In this document: positions 30,201 to 40,546 of the stretch, in pieces
Numbering within the stretch: the stretch's first letter is position 1
Layout: every line of letters starts with the position of its first letter
Source of the DNA: Vibrio sinus
GTDB taxonomy: Bacteria; Pseudomonadota; Gammaproteobacteria; Enterobacterales; Vibrionaceae
Assembly: GCF_023634645.1 (NCBI RefSeq)
Contig: NZ_JAMKMR010000004.1
Span: forward strand, 229,936 to 293,935
Direction: 5' to 3'
Length of the DNA stretch: 64,000 nt
Translations under genes and position numbers: made by a program
Notes under the pieces: model-generated
What the model was told of the DNA's origin: nothing
Databases searched by the model: none
The model's input: only the letters and a program-made list of their open reading frames with translations

Positions 30201-31738
30201 TGGGCAAACTTCTGGCGGAAGTAGTCGGTCACTAAGCGCTCTTTTGAAGACAATACGGCCATTGGGGTATCGTCACCCATGGAGCCGACGGCTTCTTGGC
30301 CCATGTCACCTAATATACGCAGTACCTGATCGATCTCTTCGTTCGACATGGCAAATTGCTTTTGATAGGTCTTAAGCAAATCGCCATCAAAGCTGCGCTC
30401 GCCCACCAAATCATCCGCCAATTCAGAAAAAGGCGTGAGCTTATGGACGTTGTTTTCCATCCAAGTTTTATATGGGTGGCGCTCTTTGAGATCGTTATCT
30501 ATTTCGCTAGATTGCCACAGTTTACCTTCTTGGGTATCGATGACCAATAATTCACCTGGGCCCACCCGACCTTTTTCAGCGACCTCATCAGGTGCATAGT
30601 CCCAAATACCCACTTCTGAGGCTAGGGTAATCAATTTGTCTTTGGTGACGACATAGCGAGCCGGACGAAGTCCGTTTCTATCCAAGTTACATGCGGCATA
30701 ACGACCGTCGGAAAGCACAATACCTGCTGGGCCATCCCACGGTTCCATGTGTTTTGAGTTGAAGTCATAAAACGCACGTAAGTCAGGGTCCATATCCGGA
30801 TGGTTTTGCCATGCAGGTGGCACTAACATTCTCATCGCGCGGAAAATATCCATACCGCCAGCTAAGAATAGGTCGAGCATATTATCTAAGCTTGAGGAGT
30901 CAGAGCCTGTCTCGTTTACAAAAGGTGCGGCGGTTTGTAAGTCTGGCAGTAGCGGTGAGGCGAATTTATAGGCTCTTGCGCGAGCCCACTGCCTATTGCC
31001 TTCGATGGTATTGATCTCACCATTGTGTGCGAGATAGCGGAAGGGTTGTGCCAGTGGCCAGCGGGGTTGGGTGTTGGTGGAAAAGCGTTGGTGGAAAAGG
31101 CAGATGGATGATTCCATTCGGAGGTCGGCTAAATCAAGATAAAAGCGCGGTAAATCCGCTGGCATACATAAGCCTTTATAGACGATGACCTGAGTGGATA
31201 AGCTGCATATATAGAAATCATCGTCGTCGGTAATCTGCTTTTCGATTCTTCGTCGCGCGATGTATAAACGCCTTTCAATGTCTCGCTCCAGCCAGCCTGC
31301 GGGGGCAGAGACAAACACCTGTTGAATGTTAGGCAGTGAATCTTGAGCAATCGGGCCTAAGACTTCTGAATTGGTTGGGACGGCTCTCCAACCTGCAACG
31401 CTTAAGGTTTCTTTTGCTAATTCGGCGTTGATAATGTCTTGTGCCTTTTGGGCCTTAGAAGTATCTCTACTTAAAAACACCATTCCAACTGCGTATTGTT
31501 TGCTTAGGTTAAACCCTTCATTTTCGGCGACAAGACGCATGTAGGAATCTGGTTTTTGCAGCAAAAGGCCGCAACCGTCACCTGTTTTCCCGTCAGCGGC
31601 AATACCGCCTCTATGGGTCATACGGTCAAGTGCTGAAATTGCGGTACGAACAAGCTTATGACTTGGTTCGCCTTCCATATGGGCAATCAAACCGAATCCA
31701 CAATTGTCTTTCTCAAGAAGAGGATCGTAAAGCGCCAT
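27275..31738 (-). CDS. gltB: Glutamate synthase (NADPH) large subunit
   Basis: The alpha subunit: an N-terminal class II glutamine amidotransferase domain, a central domain, an FMN-binding synthase domain with a 3Fe-4S cluster, and the C-terminal GltB beta-helix domain. The nucleophile Cys12 in [10 protein letters not shown] would become the N-terminus after propeptide cleavage. The FMN-domain segment [12 protein letters not shown], the cluster segment [19 protein letters not shown] and the glycine repeats of the C-terminal domain (GGxxxxxGxTGG) are visible. The 1487 residues match E. coli GltB. It is first in the gltBD operon, divergent from arcB across 550 bases. Confidence 0.97.
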   Translation of the reverse strand: MALYDPLLEKDNCGFGLIAHMEGEPSHKLVRTAISALDRMTHRGGIAADGKTGDGCGLLLQKPDSYMRLVAENEGFNLSKQYAVGMVFLSRDTSKAQKAQDIINAELAKETLSVAGWRAVPTNSEVLGPIAQDSLPNIQQVFVSAPAGWLERDIERRLYIARRRIEKQITDDDDFYICSLSTQVIVYKGLCMPADLPRFYLDLADLRMESSICLFHQRFSTNTQPRWPLAQPFRYLAHNGEINTIEGNRQWARARAYKFASPLLPDLQTAAPFVNETGSDSSSLDNMLDLFLAGGMDIFRAMRMLVPPAWQNHPDMDPDLRAFYDFNSKHMEPWDGPAGIVLSDGRYAACNLDRNGLRPARYVVTKDKLITLASEVGIWDYAPDEVAEKGRVGPGELLVIDTQEGKLWQSSEIDNDLKERHPYKTWMENNVHKLTPFSELADDLVGERSFDGDLLKTYQKQFAMSNEEIDQVLRILGDMGQEAVGSMGDDTPMAVLSSKERLVTDYFRQKFAQVTNPPIDPLREKHVMSLASSIGQEMNVFCETDGHANRVTFDSPVLLYSDMQQLLELSDEHYRNTIIDINYDPATTTLKQAIEALCSEAEQVVREGTVLVVLSDRALSKGKLPIPAAMAVGAVQTRLIDANLRCDANIIVETASVRDPHQFAVLLGFGATAVYPYLAYETLGKLVDDNALNKSYRDVMQNYQYGINKGLYKIMSKMGISTVASYRCSQLFEAVGLHQDIVDLCFKGVATRIQGANFDDFQQDLYNLSRKAWAKRKPIDHGGLLKYVHDGEYHAYNPDVVSSLQKAVKSGEHTDYASFANEVNARPATTLRDLMSIEKSSKPTPLKKVEPSSELFKRFDTAAMSIGALSPEAHEALAIAMNKLGGYSNSGEGGEDKRRFGTNRNSRIKQIASGRFGVTPHYLTNADVLQIKVAQGAKPGEGGQLPGHKVTAEIAKLRYSVQGVTLISPPPHHDIYSIEDLAQLIFDLKQVNPNALVSVKLVSEPGVGTIATGVAKAYADLITISGYDGGTAASPLTSVKYAGSPWELGLAETQQALVANGLRHKIRLQVDGGLKTGLDVVKAAILGAESFGFGTAPMVALGCKFLRICHLNNCATGVATQDEKLRKEYFKGLPEMVVNYFTGLAEEVRQYLSELGVEKLTDLIGRTDLLSIVEGKTAKQSKLDLSHILEMPISPDNHPMYWTKPNTPFDKAELNQTIVDDAKEAIEKKQATTLFYDVLNTDRSIGARLSGEIAKRYGNQGMAASPIKLQLQGTAGQSFGVWNAGGVELHLTGDANDYVGKGMAGGKIVIKPHLGTAFNCNEATIIGNTCLYGATGGKLFAAGTAGERFGVRNSGCISVVEGAGDNACEYMTGGIVAILGATGVNFGAGMTGGFAYILDANDDFQGRVNNESVEALSLSSLNIHQEHLRGLIAEHLELTGSVHAENILANFDEWIPKFFLVKPKAADLNTLLGHQSRSAAELRVQAQ

Positions 31739-32288
31739 TGCAATTCTCCCTGTAATTTTCTGTCTACCAGACAGTAAACGGATAGTTATAATAATTGTAT
31801 AAATCGATTAAGTATTCGATTCTTATGACTAAAAATCTGATGTTGCGATAAGTTCAAATTTAAACCGAAATTACAAGCTAATGGTTATTGTGAAAAAGGT
31901 CAAGTTATTGAGAAAAAATGGCTGAATAGAGAAACTTATCATGTTAGTGCAATCTTCTTTATAAATAACAATAAGTTGTGATTTTATCTGAACTTTGATT
32001 GTAACGGTTTTGTTAATAATATTGTGCCTCTTTTATGCACGATACGCTGACTGACAAAATTTGAGGGCATTACTATTAAATGAATAAATTATTTCTTGCT
32101 AACTAATCTGCTTCTACTAGCGAGTTCCGCTTACTTTACTGCGACTCATAGATAAACCTGCTTTAAATTAAGGTAGTGGTCCACTCAACACGCCCTGAGT
32201 TTCTTATAGGTAAACTTCCTCATCAAACGGTTACTCCCATCAAGCAAACCATGTAAACTAGCGCTAACGAAGGATGGTGAGACGCTAC
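31739..32288. promoter_or_regulatory. gltB/arcB divergent intergenic region
   Basis: About 550 bases without a gene. The part near gltB is AT-rich (31780-32100), with TATAATAATTGTATAAAT-like sequence suited to a promoter and to nitrogen or leucine-responsive regulators; I cannot assign a specific site. A CAGACAGTAAACG stretch lies close to the gltB start. The region before arcB is less AT-rich. No hairpin or repeat stands out. Confidence 0.45.
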
Positions 32289-34637
32289 ATGAAACTGATC
32301 AAAAACCTGGCACAGTATTATGTTGATTTATTGGTAAAACTTGGCATTTTGCGCTTTTCAATTCTTTTAGCGCTCGCTTTGGTGGCCTTAGCGGTCGTGG
32401 TACAAGTAGGCATCACCATGGCTCTAACAGGACATGTGGCCAACATCGATATCGTCCGTTCCGTCTTTTTTGGTATTTTGATTACCCCATGGGCGGTGTA
32501 TTTTCTTTCTGTTGTCGTGGATCAGCTTGAAGAGTCGCGTCAGCGGTTGTCAAAATTGGTGTCGAAACTCAAGGACATGAGAGTGCGAGATCACGAGCTC
32601 AACCTTGAGTTACAAGAAAACATAGAAAAGCTAAACCAAGAGATCCAAGAAAGAACGAAAGCAGAAGAAGCACGTAAAATGGCTATCCTCGATCTTGAGA
32701 ACGAAGTGTATGAACGTGAACGCACTCAAGTTGAACTGGCCGAGAGGACCGCACTGCTGCGCTCGTTTATCGATGCCTCGCCTGATCTTATCTATTACCG
32801 TAAAGCCAATGGTGTATTTTCTGGCTGTAACAAGGCAATGGAAACGCTAACGGGTAAGTCCGAACGTCAGCTGGTGGGGTTGACGCCATGGGATGTGTAT
32901 AGCAAAGAAGTGGCGCAACAAGTTGTTGCCACTGATCAGGAAGTGTTTACTAGTAATCAATCGCTTACCTATGAGCAATGGCTTGAGTATCCTGATGGAC
33001 GTAAACACTACTTCGAGCTACGCAAAGTCCCCTTTTATAGCAAAGATGGCCACCACTTAGGTTTGGTCGGCTTTGGTCGTGATATTACTGAGCGTAAGCG
33101 CCATGAAGAATCTCTCGAGCGGGCGAGCCGTGAAAAAACCACCTTTATTTCTACCATCAGTCACGAACTGCGTACGCCGCTCAATGGTATCGTTGGTTTG
33201 AGCAGAATGCTGTTGGATTCGAATTTATCACAAGAGCAGCGCAGTCATATGCAAACCATTAATGTCAGTGCCATTACTCTAGGCAATATTTTTAACGACA
33301 TTATCGATATGGATAAATTTGACAGGAGAAAGCTTGAATTATTTCCTGTACCGATTAGATTTGACGACTTCGTTAACGAGCTTGAATCGATCTCAGCCTT
33401 AATGGCGCAGCAAAAAGGATTAAGGTTTAGCTTAGAAAGACTGACTGATTTTCCCAAAGCCATTGAGGTGGATGCCACCCGGTTAAGGCAAGTGCTTTGG
33501 AATTTGATCAGCAACGCCATGAAGTTTACCAAAGAAGGGGGCGTTATCGTCTCGGTGAGCGCCGATATGGAAGCAGAGGACGCATCCATTGTATTTCAGG
33601 TCGAAGACAGTGGAATTGGCATCCCAAATTCTGAGCTAGATAAGATTTTCGCCATGTATTATCAGGTAAAATCCGACAAAGATAACTTACATGCGGTGGG
33701 GACGGGGATCGGTCTGGCTGTGTCGGCTCAACTTATCAAGATGATGGGCGGCGACATTGATGTCATGAGTGAAGAAGGTTTCGGCAGTACGTTTACTGTG
33801 TCTATCCCAGTTCCCCTTGCAGACGAGCAAGCTTTGCTGCCCAAAACAAGTGTTTCGACACGCAGCTTAAACATTTTTATGGTAGAAGATATTGAGCTTA
33901 ACGTGACAGTGGCTTGTTCTCTACTAGAGAGCCTAGGACATACGGTGACGGTGGCTTTGACGGGTAAAGAGGCTCTCGAAACCTTTGAGCCAGAGCGGTT
34001 TGACTTGGTACTTCTCGATATTCAATTACCAGATATGACAGGGTTTGATATTGCCAATTACTATCGCGATACCTACGAGAATCTACCACCATTGGTTGCA
34101 CTGACGGCGAACTCGATCAGCAACATGAAAGATTACTTGGATAAAGGCATGGATGATGCGATCAGCAAGCCTCTTTCCGTAGACGCAGTTCAAGAAGTCA
34201 TTGCGAAATTTGAAAGCGAATATGAAGAAATGGTTGCGATGAAAACACCAAATAATAAAGTGGTGCCCGAGTCTGACAATAAAGAGATTTATGTGCATTT
34301 ACTCGATTTAGATATGCTTGAGTCATACGTTGATATTGTCGGAGTTAATCCGATGAAAGATAGCGTTGAAATGTTCGAGAAGTTGATGCCTGGTTATGTC
34401 GAAATATTGTCCTCGAACCTGACAGCAAAAGACCAAAAAGGCATCGTTTCTGAAGCACATAAGATTAAAGGGGCGGCGGGCTCTGTCGGGCTAAAGCACA
34501 TTCAGCAGATTGCCAAAAAAGCGCAGACACCTGACACCCCAGCTTGGTCAGAAAATATTGCTGATTGGGTAGAAGAAATCAAAAACGAATATCAACATGA
34601 TGTTCAAGTATTAAAAGAGTGGCTATCACACAGGTAA
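32289..34637 (+). CDS. arcB: Aerobic respiration control sensor kinase ArcB
   Basis: A tripartite inner-membrane hybrid kinase that senses quinone redox state and phosphorylates ArcA. It has two N-terminal membrane helices (about 20-45 and 53-75), a coiled coil (80-150), a PAS domain (about 155-270), a kinase core with TISHELRTPLNG (His near 288), N and G boxes, a receiver domain with LLDIQLPDMTG, and an HPt domain with EAHKIKGAAGS near the C-terminus. I chose ATG 32289 (MKLIKNLAQYYVDLL), which aligns with the E. coli start, giving 782 residues. A lipoprotein gene follows after four bases. Confidence 0.95.
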   Translation: MKLIKNLAQYYVDLLVKLGILRFSILLALALVALAVVVQVGITMALTGHVANIDIVRSVFFGILITPWAVYFLSVVVDQLEESRQRLSKLVSKLKDMRVRDHELNLELQENIEKLNQEIQERTKAEEARKMAILDLENEVYERERTQVELAERTALLRSFIDASPDLIYYRKANGVFSGCNKAMETLTGKSERQLVGLTPWDVYSKEVAQQVVATDQEVFTSNQSLTYEQWLEYPDGRKHYFELRKVPFYSKDGHHLGLVGFGRDITERKRHEESLERASREKTTFISTISHELRTPLNGIVGLSRMLLDSNLSQEQRSHMQTINVSAITLGNIFNDIIDMDKFDRRKLELFPVPIRFDDFVNELESISALMAQQKGLRFSLERLTDFPKAIEVDATRLRQVLWNLISNAMKFTKEGGVIVSVSADMEAEDASIVFQVEDSGIGIPNSELDKIFAMYYQVKSDKDNLHAVGTGIGLAVSAQLIKMMGGDIDVMSEEGFGSTFTVSIPVPLADEQALLPKTSVSTRSLNIFMVEDIELNVTVACSLLESLGHTVTVALTGKEALETFEPERFDLVLLDIQLPDMTGFDIANYYRDTYENLPPLVALTANSISNMKDYLDKGMDDAISKPLSVDAVQEVIAKFESEYEEMVAMKTPNNKVVPESDNKEIYVHLLDLDMLESYVDIVGVNPMKDSVEMFEKLMPGYVEILSSNLTAKDQKGIVSEAHKIKGAAGSVGLKHIQQIAKKAQTPDTPAWSENIADWVEEIKNEYQHDVQVLKEWLSHR

Positions 34638-34641
34638 TATT

Positions 34642-35094
34642 ATGAAAAAAATTCTTTTTACGTCACTAGTATTGGTGCTTCTGGCTGGGTGTAGCAGTGC
34701 CCCACAAGGCATTTGGTATCAAGACAACCACGCTCAAGTATCTGGCGACAAGATCGTGATGAAGAGCAACTTGTGGATCACCAATGTTCCAGCGTCCGTA
34801 GAAGGCCAGGATCAAACGCTACATGGAAACTTGTATCTAGAATCGAAGAAACCTTTGCCGCCAAATCTTGCCGTGGTCGAAGTATCGATTAAACAAGGCA
34901 AAGATGTATGGGTGTTTAATGGCGATGAGCTGGAAGTGCAAACCAACTACGAAAACCAGTGGGAAGTCGGCTTTCACTGGCAAAAAGCCCCTGTTAACTT
35001 AGCGAAATCTGTTGATGTAGCGTTGCAGGTTAAAAATGGCAAGCGCTCGGAATGGCTTGTTGAGCATGATGTGCAGGTTAACTCGGTTGAGTGA
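34642..35094 (+). CDS. Predicted lipoprotein of unknown function
   Basis: A 150-residue protein with a short signal peptide and lipobox LLAGC (Cys near 17). The mature part appears mostly beta, with many alternating hydrophobic residues and Trp (WITNV, DVWVFNGDELEV, WEVGFHWQKAP). I recognise no domain. It starts four bases after arcB and is probably cotranscribed, which suggests envelope location without showing a role in Arc signalling. Confidence 0.75.
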   Translation: MKKILFTSLVLVLLAGCSSAPQGIWYQDNHAQVSGDKIVMKSNLWITNVPASVEGQDQTLHGNLYLESKKPLPPNLAVVEVSIKQGKDVWVFNGDELEVQTNYENQWEVGFHWQKAPVNLAKSVDVALQVKNGKRSEWLVEHDVQVNSVE

Positions 35095-35152
35095 GCGATA
35101 TAGATTTGCGGCTTCTCTTTAAACAAGAAGGTGCAAACAAAAAAGTACAAAC

Positions 35153-35184
35153 AAAAAGGTCGAGGATAAACCCCGACCTTTTTC
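35153..35184. terminator. Bidirectional terminator, arcB lipoprotein operon and arcA
   Basis: AAAAAGGTCG / CGACCTTTTT with an 11-base loop, placed between convergent genes, with A and T runs on either side. Confidence 0.85.
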
Positions 35185-35203
35185 TGTTTTGAGCAAGAGA
35201 AGG

Positions 35204-35920
35204 TTATTCTTCTAAATCACCACAAAAACGATAGCCTTCACCGTGAATGGTCGCGATGATCTCTGGTGTTCCTGTTACTGACTCGAAATGCTTACGAATA
35301 CGACGAATCGTTACATCAACAGTACGATCGTGCGGTTTCAGCTCACGGCCCGTCATTTTCTTTAATAGATCGGCACGAGTTTGAATGCGTCCTGGGTTTT
35401 CACAGAAATGAAGAAGTGCTCTAAATTCGGAACGAGGAAGTTTATAACCATCACCATTTGGGCTGACCAAAGAGCGGCTATTGATATCTAGCACCCAACC
35501 ATTAAATTGGTATTTGTCGACACTGCGTTTTTCTTCTTGAGCGATACTGGTGTTCATTGAACGACCAAGTAAGTTTCGCGCACGGATGGTCAGCTCTCTT
35601 GGGTTGAATGGCTTAGTGATGTAGTCATCTGCACCAATTTCAAGACCAAGGATCTTATCGACTTCATTATCACGACCGGTTAAGAACATCAGTGCAACAT
35701 TTGCTTGCTCACGTAATTCGCGCGCAAGAAGAAGACCATTTTTGCCTGGTAGGTTAATATCCATAATGACCAGATTAATCTGGTTGTTGGATAACACATG
35801 GTGCATCTCTTCACCGTCACTGGCCTCAAAAACAGCATATCCCTCTGCTTCAAAAATACTCTTCAGAGTGTTACGAGTTACTTGCTCATCTTCAACGATG
35901 AGGATCTGCGGGCTTTGCAT
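35204..35920 (-). CDS. arcA: Response regulator ArcA
   Basis: An OmpR-family regulator that controls respiratory and central metabolic genes under low oxygen. The receiver domain has the acidic pair VEDE, the phosphorylated Asp in [12 protein letters not shown] (about 54), Thr in FLTGRD and Lys in DYITKPF (about 104). The C-terminal winged helix (about 135-232) includes [10 protein letters not shown] and [14 protein letters not shown]. The 238 residues are the standard length. It is convergent with the arcB unit; having both partners adjacent is common in vibrios but not in E. coli. Confidence 0.97.
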   Translation of the reverse strand: MQSPQILIVEDEQVTRNTLKSIFEAEGYAVFEASDGEEMHHVLSNNQINLVIMDINLPGKNGLLLARELREQANVALMFLTGRDNEVDKILGLEIGADDYITKPFNPRELTIRARNLLGRSMNTSIAQEEKRSVDKYQFNGWVLDINSRSLVSPNGDGYKLPRSEFRALLHFCENPGRIQTRADLLKKMTGRELKPHDRTVDVTIRRIRKHFESVTGTPEIIATIHGEGYRFCGDLEE

Positions 35921-36533
35921 TGGCTATACCTAAACTTGTGAAAAAATTGTGCTAACAGAATAAATATTAGGCAAAAAAGATAACATACGGGTAATGTGAT
36001 GTTGATAATAAACCAAAGTTTGATAAAAAACACTAACTTTGGATGCCCGCCCTCCTTGGATTTACATTCGAATGGCGCTGATATTTCCGTGCTCCATTCA
36101 TTAAGCCTGCTAGTCGGTAGAGGGAATTTTATATTCTTAACAGCTTGCTAACAACGTTATAATGTTAATTCTCAACATTTTGTTGATTTATATCAATAGC
36201 TGAAACCTATTGAATACGAATAAAATAATGTTACAAAATGTGCAACCTTTTTTGAACATCTCTTTTCAAGGCGAAAAACTCAAACCCTTTAGAATGCAAT
36301 GTAAGTTTGCTGTAGTGGGAGGGGGCTGTATAGCGAAATATGCTAGTTTGGAAGCTGTATCGGAGTTGATCTAGCCATGATTATATAGAATGGCATCATC
36401 GTCTATACCACTTAGGTCTAACTTGTCTATCAGCGACTAGGGTTCTGCGAGCGGCGAGCCCCTAGCATTGGTCACGAGCCAACTTATGTAAATTGAATCA
36501 ATGACAGTATGTAGAGCAATTCTTGGAGGAAAA
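35921..36533. promoter_or_regulatory. arcA / rraA-like divergent intergenic region
   Basis: About 610 bases without a supported gene. The arcA side (35930-36260) is AT-rich and suits promoters and a long arcA leader. A CTAGGG/CCCTAG inverted repeat with a GC-rich centre lies at 36437-36465 upstream of the RraA-like gene. I see no convincing short frame or intrinsic terminator. Confidence 0.4.
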
Positions 36534-37019
36534 ATGAAAGATTTAACACCAGATATTTGCGATCAGTACGAAGATAAAGTGACATTATTAGATCTAGATT
36601 TTGCCCACTATGGGAAAAAAAGCGCATTTTGTGGAGAAATCGTTACCGTTCGTTGCTACCACGATAATTCAAAAGTTCGTGAAGTTTTGCAAGAAAGCGG
36701 GAATGGCAAAGTCTTGTTTGTTGATGGAAATGGCTCTTGTCAGAAGGCGTTGCTTGGCGATCAAGTTGCTGAGCTGGCAGTGAAAAATGGCTGGGAAGGG
36801 GTGATAATCTATGGAGCCATACGTGATGCAGCAACCATCTCTGAAATGGACATTGCAGTCAAAGCGCTAGGCACTTGTCCATTAAAAACAGAGAAAAAAA
36901 ATGTAGGTGAAATCAATGTGTCTTTAACCGTCAACAATCAAATGATTCAGCCTGGTGATTATCTGTATGCAGATTGGAATGGTGTCGTGATGTCTAAAGA
37001 TAAGTTAGAGATTAGATGA
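36534..37019 (+). CDS. RraA-family protein (RNase E inhibitor-like / HMG aldolase-like)
   Basis: A 161-residue cytoplasmic protein of the RraA fold. The family signature is clear: [24 protein letters not shown] at about 84-107, containing the phosphate/metal region G-x-x-x-D of the family. E. coli RraA inhibits RNase E; other members are 4-hydroxy-4-methyl-2-oxoglutarate aldolases. Vibrios have more than one member and I cannot say which activity this one has. I chose the ATG at 36534, directly after GGAGGA, in place of the upstream in-frame start at 36501. Confidence 0.85.
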   Translation: MKDLTPDICDQYEDKVTLLDLDFAHYGKKSAFCGEIVTVRCYHDNSKVREVLQESGNGKVLFVDGNGSCQKALLGDQVAELAVKNGWEGVIIYGAIRDAATISEMDIAVKALGTCPLKTEKKNVGEINVSLTVNNQMIQPGDYLYADWNGVVMSKDKLEIR

Positions 37020-37030
37020 GAGGAATATAA

Positions 37031-37060
37031 GTTTGTTCACCGGTCAAGGTGAACAAACTT
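37031..37060. terminator. Hairpin between rraA-like gene and barrel protein gene
   Basis: GTTTGTTCACC and GGTGAACAAAC form a perfect 11-bp stem between two convergent stop codons. The T run is short, so termination strength is uncertain. Confidence 0.65.
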
Positions 37061-37066
37061 AACTGA

Positions 37067-37537
37067 CTAAAAACGAAATCCTATACCTACTTCAATACCT
37101 TGACGCCACTCTTGATAATCGAGTGTGGCGTGGACATCTAAGTTGTCGGTGATCTTCATTCGGCTGGATACTTCTGCTGCCATCGAGGTCGCATTATCTT
37201 GATAAACAGTTTCCGTGTATGAGCGTAATGTGCTTTTTACGGAAATATTTTCTGTTAGTTGATAACTCAAACCACTTAATAATCCATCGATCATTTTCGG
37301 ATCATTGTTGTCTTCGGTTCGGTCGATACGAGCACCGATATAAAGATCTACCTTGTTGAAAATATTATAGGAATAGCCACTATCAATTTTGTAAGACTCT
37401 GTGCTTTGCGTATTGTTTTCGCTAGATACGAACAACTTATGCGGAGAGGTTTTTTTTTCGGAAGGAAAGTTAGGTAAGTCCTCTGCTTGTAACGGAAAAC
37501 AAAATGCAAGCGGCAACCAATACATGACTGTTTTCAT
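37067..37537 (-). CDS. Small predicted outer-membrane beta-barrel protein
   Basis: A 156-residue protein with a signal peptide (hydrophobic to LQA-ED, residues 1-18). The mature part alternates hydrophobic and polar residues in about eight strands (YSYNIFNKVDLYIGARI, LLSGLSYQLTENISVKSTLRSY, LDVHATLDYQEWRQGIEVGIGFRF) and ends in Phe, as outer-membrane barrels do. I do not recognise the family. It is convergent with the RraA-like gene, with a hairpin between (GTTTGTTCACC/GGTGAACAAAC, about 37031-37060) that would terminate both. Confidence 0.7.
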   Translation of the reverse strand: MKTVMYWLPLAFCFPLQAEDLPNFPSEKKTSPHKLFVSSENNTQSTESYKIDSGYSYNIFNKVDLYIGARIDRTEDNNDPKMIDGLLSGLSYQLTENISVKSTLRSYTETVYQDNATSMAAEVSSRMKITDNLDVHATLDYQEWRQGIEVGIGFRF

Positions 37538-37922
37538 CCACCGCTCCTTAGTTTTTATATTAGTTATTATCCATTTTTATAGCTGCAACTTCGTTCCAAA
37601 TCGGTTGTCAGCTCAGTGACGTCAGCACTGCTTTTTTGCGTCACTTGGGTATAAGTAAAGCACAGTTTTTCACCAACTGTGGTCACATCTATATAGTATT
37701 TGGTTATTAGTCCATCCAGTTTATTTTAACTTGTTGCATATAAAGGAGGGCTGCCTTACTTATCTCAAACAGTTACGTTTGTTGCACAGGAAATTGTGCA
37801 CTTTCTCGATGTCTGAAAGACAAGATAATCGGAAATAATTGAATTTTTTGATTGACTGCCAAGGCGAATTTAAGGTAAACGTAATGGGTACGCACACAAA
37901 GAAGTAATCGAATAACTATTTT
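37538..37922. promoter_or_regulatory. thr operon upstream region
   Basis: About 385 bases without a gene. A candidate sigma-70 promoter for the thr operon is TTGATT (37848-37853), a 17-base spacer and TAAGGT (37871-37876), about 47 bases before the leader peptide; the -10 is poor. TGACGTCAGCACTGC at about 37617 and CAGTTTTTCACCAACTG near 37661 are short inverted repeats of unknown meaning. Confidence 0.35.
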
Positions 37923-38000
37923 ATGCACTCTGCCAAGCAACTAGTAATGACCACAACCATTATTATTACCGACACCATCAATGTTGGGGCAGGCTGCTGA
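37923..38000 (+). CDS. thrL: thr operon leader peptide
   Basis: A 25-residue frame with a regulatory run of Thr and Ile codons: MTTTIIITDTI at residues 9-19 (five Thr, four Ile). It ends in TGA 20 bases before the attenuator hairpin. E. coli ThrL has the same Thr/Ile design and controls thrABC by ribosome stalling. An inner ATG at 37947 could also be the start. Confidence 0.85.
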   Translation: MHSAKQLVMTTTIIITDTINVGAGC

Positions 38001-38020
38001 GCGAAAGAAATTTTAAAAAA

Positions 38021-38053
38021 GGCCTGTATCCCAAAAGATACAGGCCTTTTTTT
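38021..38053 (+). terminator. thr attenuator
   Basis: GGCCTGTATC / GATACAGGCC, a ten-base perfect stem with a six-base loop followed by seven T, between the leader peptide and thrA. Confidence 0.92.
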
Positions 38054-38084
38054 ATGCCATTTTTTAAGACTTGTGGAGGATGAG

Positions 38085-40544
38085 ATGCGAGTATTGAAGT
38101 TTGGTGGCTCGTCATTAGCGGACGCTGATCGATTTTTAAGAGCTGCAGACATAATTGTTAACAATGCCCAACAAGGAGAGGTCGCCGTTGTTCTCTCTGC
38201 ACCGGGAAAAACCACGAATAAACTCGTATCTGTCATAGATGGAGCACTTCGAAATGGAGAAGCGGAATTACAAATTGCCGAGCTTGAGTCTTCATTTCAA
38301 TCCCTTTTTCATGACATTAAGCAGCGATTACCTGAGCTAGACGGCACGGGTTATTTCAATCAGGTCAAAATGTCGCTGTCTCAGTTGCGTCAATTTGTCC
38401 ATGGCATCAATCTACTCGGGATGTGCCCTGACAACGTTAACGCTCGTATTATCAGTAAAGGTGAGCGCGTCTCTATTCAGTTGATGAAGTCGGTACTTGA
38501 GGCGAAAGGTCAACAAGCAAGCCTGATTGACCCGGTTAAATACTTGATTGCCGATGGTGAGCCGTTAGAAGCCATGGTCGATGTGGATGCGTCAACGGAA
38601 AACTTTAAACAAAAGCCGCTCACTTCTGGATGTGTGCATATTATGCCCGGGTTTACCGCTGGCAGCCGTCAAGGTGAGTTAGTCACGTTGGGGCGCAATG
38701 GTTCGGATTATTCTGCGGCTGTATTGGCTTCATGTTTGAGAGCGGAGTGCTGCGAAATATGGACCGATGTAGATGGCGTTTACAATTGCGACCCTAGGTT
38801 GGTTGATGATGCGAGGCTGCTTAAGTCTCTTAGTTACCAAGAAGCGATGGAGCTGTCTTATTTTGGCGCGTCAGTGCTGCACCCAAAAACCATCTCTCCC
38901 ATTGCACAGTTCCACATTCCTTGCTTAATCAAAAACAGCTTTAATCCGCAAGGAGAGGGCACATTAATTGGCCAAGATACTGGCGAAGATAAGTTGCCGA
39001 TTAAAGGCATTACCACCCTAGGCAACCTTACTATGGTGAATGTGTCCGGCCCCGGTATGAAAGGTATGGTTGGCATGGCTAGCCGAGTCTTCGGTGCTAT
39101 GTCGTCAGCGGGCATTTCCATTGTGCTTATTACACAATCCTCTTCTGAATACAGTATTAGCTTTTGCATAGAATCTGCAGATAAATCTCGAGCCGAGCAA
39201 GTCTTAGCAGAAGCTTTTGACCTTGAATTAAAAAATGCCTTGTTAGAACCCGTCGAGTTTATGCAGAACTTGTCCATCATCACTTTAGTCGGTGATGGCA
39301 TGAGGACGTCGAAAGGCGTGGCATCAAGGTTCTTCTCATCACTGGCTGAAGTGAATGTGAACATTGTTGCTATTGCCCAAGGTTCGTCAGAGCGAGCTAT
39401 CTCGGCGGTCGTCCCTGAAGATAAGATTTCTGAAGCAGTGAAAGCGTGTCATGAGAATTTATTTAATGCAAACCACCACTTAGACATTTTTGTTGTTGGT
39501 GTTGGCGGTGTGGGCGGAGAGCTTGTAGACCAAATTCAGCGCCAGCAAAATAAGCTGGCAGAAAGAGGGATTGTGATCCGAGTGTGCGGTTTGGCCAATT
39601 CGAAAGGCTTGTTACTCGATAGCAATGGCTTGCCTCTAGAGCACTGGCGCGATCGAATGACTGGTGCGACAGAAGGGTTCAGTTTGGCCAGGTTGATCGC
39701 ACTGGTGCAACGTAATCACATTATCAATCCTGTCCTTGTGGATTGCACGTCTAGTGAAGCCATCTCCAATCAATACGATGAATTTTTGTCCGCGGGTTTC
39801 CATGTTGTGACGCCAAACAAAAAAGCCAACACGGCCAGCATGGCGTATTATCACCAACTGCGTAATGCCGCGAGTTTATCCCGCCGTAAGTTCTTGTATG
39901 AAACCACAGTCGGTGCCGGGCTTCCTGTGATTGAAAATTTGCAGAACCTGATTTCTGCCGGTGATGAGCTCGAGAAATTTAATGGCATTTTGTCAGGCTC
40001 ACTTTCCTATATTTTCGGTAAGCTTGATGAAGGCATGACCTTAAGCCAAGCAACCAATATCGCAAAAGAAAATGGCTTTACCGAGCCTGATCCTAGGGAC
40101 GACCTCTCCGGAATGGATGTGGCGAGAAAACTACTGATCCTAGCAAGAGAAACGGGGTTGTCGATAGAGCTTGATGAGGTTGAAGTCGAGCCAGCACTGC
40201 CACCAGGTTTCGATTCAAGCGGAACCATTGAAGAGTTTTTGCAGCGTTTGCCGCAAGCGGATAAATACTTTACTGAGCTGTTGGAAAAAGCAGCCAAAGA
40301 CGGCAAGGTGCTTAGGTATATTGGTGAAATCCTAAACGGCAAGTGTAAGGTGAGCTTAGCCGCTGTGGATCAAGATGATCCCATGTTCAAGATAAAAGAT
40401 GGCGAGAATGCACTTGCTTTCTATAGCCGTTACTATCAGCCTATACCTTTAGTGCTGCGTGGTTATGGCGCAGGCACAGAAGTGACGGCGGCTGGTGTGT
40501 TTGCCGATGTCATGCGTACACTTGGATGGAAACTAGGAGTATAA
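38085..40544 (+). CDS. thrA: Bifunctional aspartokinase I / homoserine dehydrogenase I
   Basis: Catalyses the first and third steps of threonine synthesis from aspartate. The kinase domain begins [18 protein letters not shown]; two ACT-type regulatory segments (about 320-460) provide threonine feedback control; the dehydrogenase starts at about 465 with the NAD(P) site [14 protein letters not shown] and contains [18 protein letters not shown] chose ATG 38085, five bases after GGAGGA, giving 819 residues, essentially the E. coli length. Expression should be controlled by the thr leader upstream. thrB follows after two bases. Confidence 0.97.
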   Translation: MRVLKFGGSSLADADRFLRAADIIVNNAQQGEVAVVLSAPGKTTNKLVSVIDGALRNGEAELQIAELESSFQSLFHDIKQRLPELDGTGYFNQVKMSLSQLRQFVHGINLLGMCPDNVNARIISKGERVSIQLMKSVLEAKGQQASLIDPVKYLIADGEPLEAMVDVDASTENFKQKPLTSGCVHIMPGFTAGSRQGELVTLGRNGSDYSAAVLASCLRAECCEIWTDVDGVYNCDPRLVDDARLLKSLSYQEAMELSYFGASVLHPKTISPIAQFHIPCLIKNSFNPQGEGTLIGQDTGEDKLPIKGITTLGNLTMVNVSGPGMKGMVGMASRVFGAMSSAGISIVLITQSSSEYSISFCIESADKSRAEQVLAEAFDLELKNALLEPVEFMQNLSIITLVGDGMRTSKGVASRFFSSLAEVNVNIVAIAQGSSERAISAVVPEDKISEAVKACHENLFNANHHLDIFVVGVGGVGGELVDQIQRQQNKLAERGIVIRVCGLANSKGLLLDSNGLPLEHWRDRMTGATEGFSLARLIALVQRNHIINPVLVDCTSSEAISNQYDEFLSAGFHVVTPNKKANTASMAYYHQLRNAASLSRRKFLYETTVGAGLPVIENLQNLISAGDELEKFNGILSGSLSYIFGKLDEGMTLSQATNIAKENGFTEPDPRDDLSGMDVARKLLILARETGLSIELDEVEVEPALPPGFDSSGTIEEFLQRLPQADKYFTELLEKAAKDGKVLRYIGEILNGKCKVSLAAVDQDDPMFKIKDGENALAFYSRYYQPIPLVLRGYGAGTEVTAAGVFADVMRTLGWKLGV

Positions 40545-40546
40545 CA

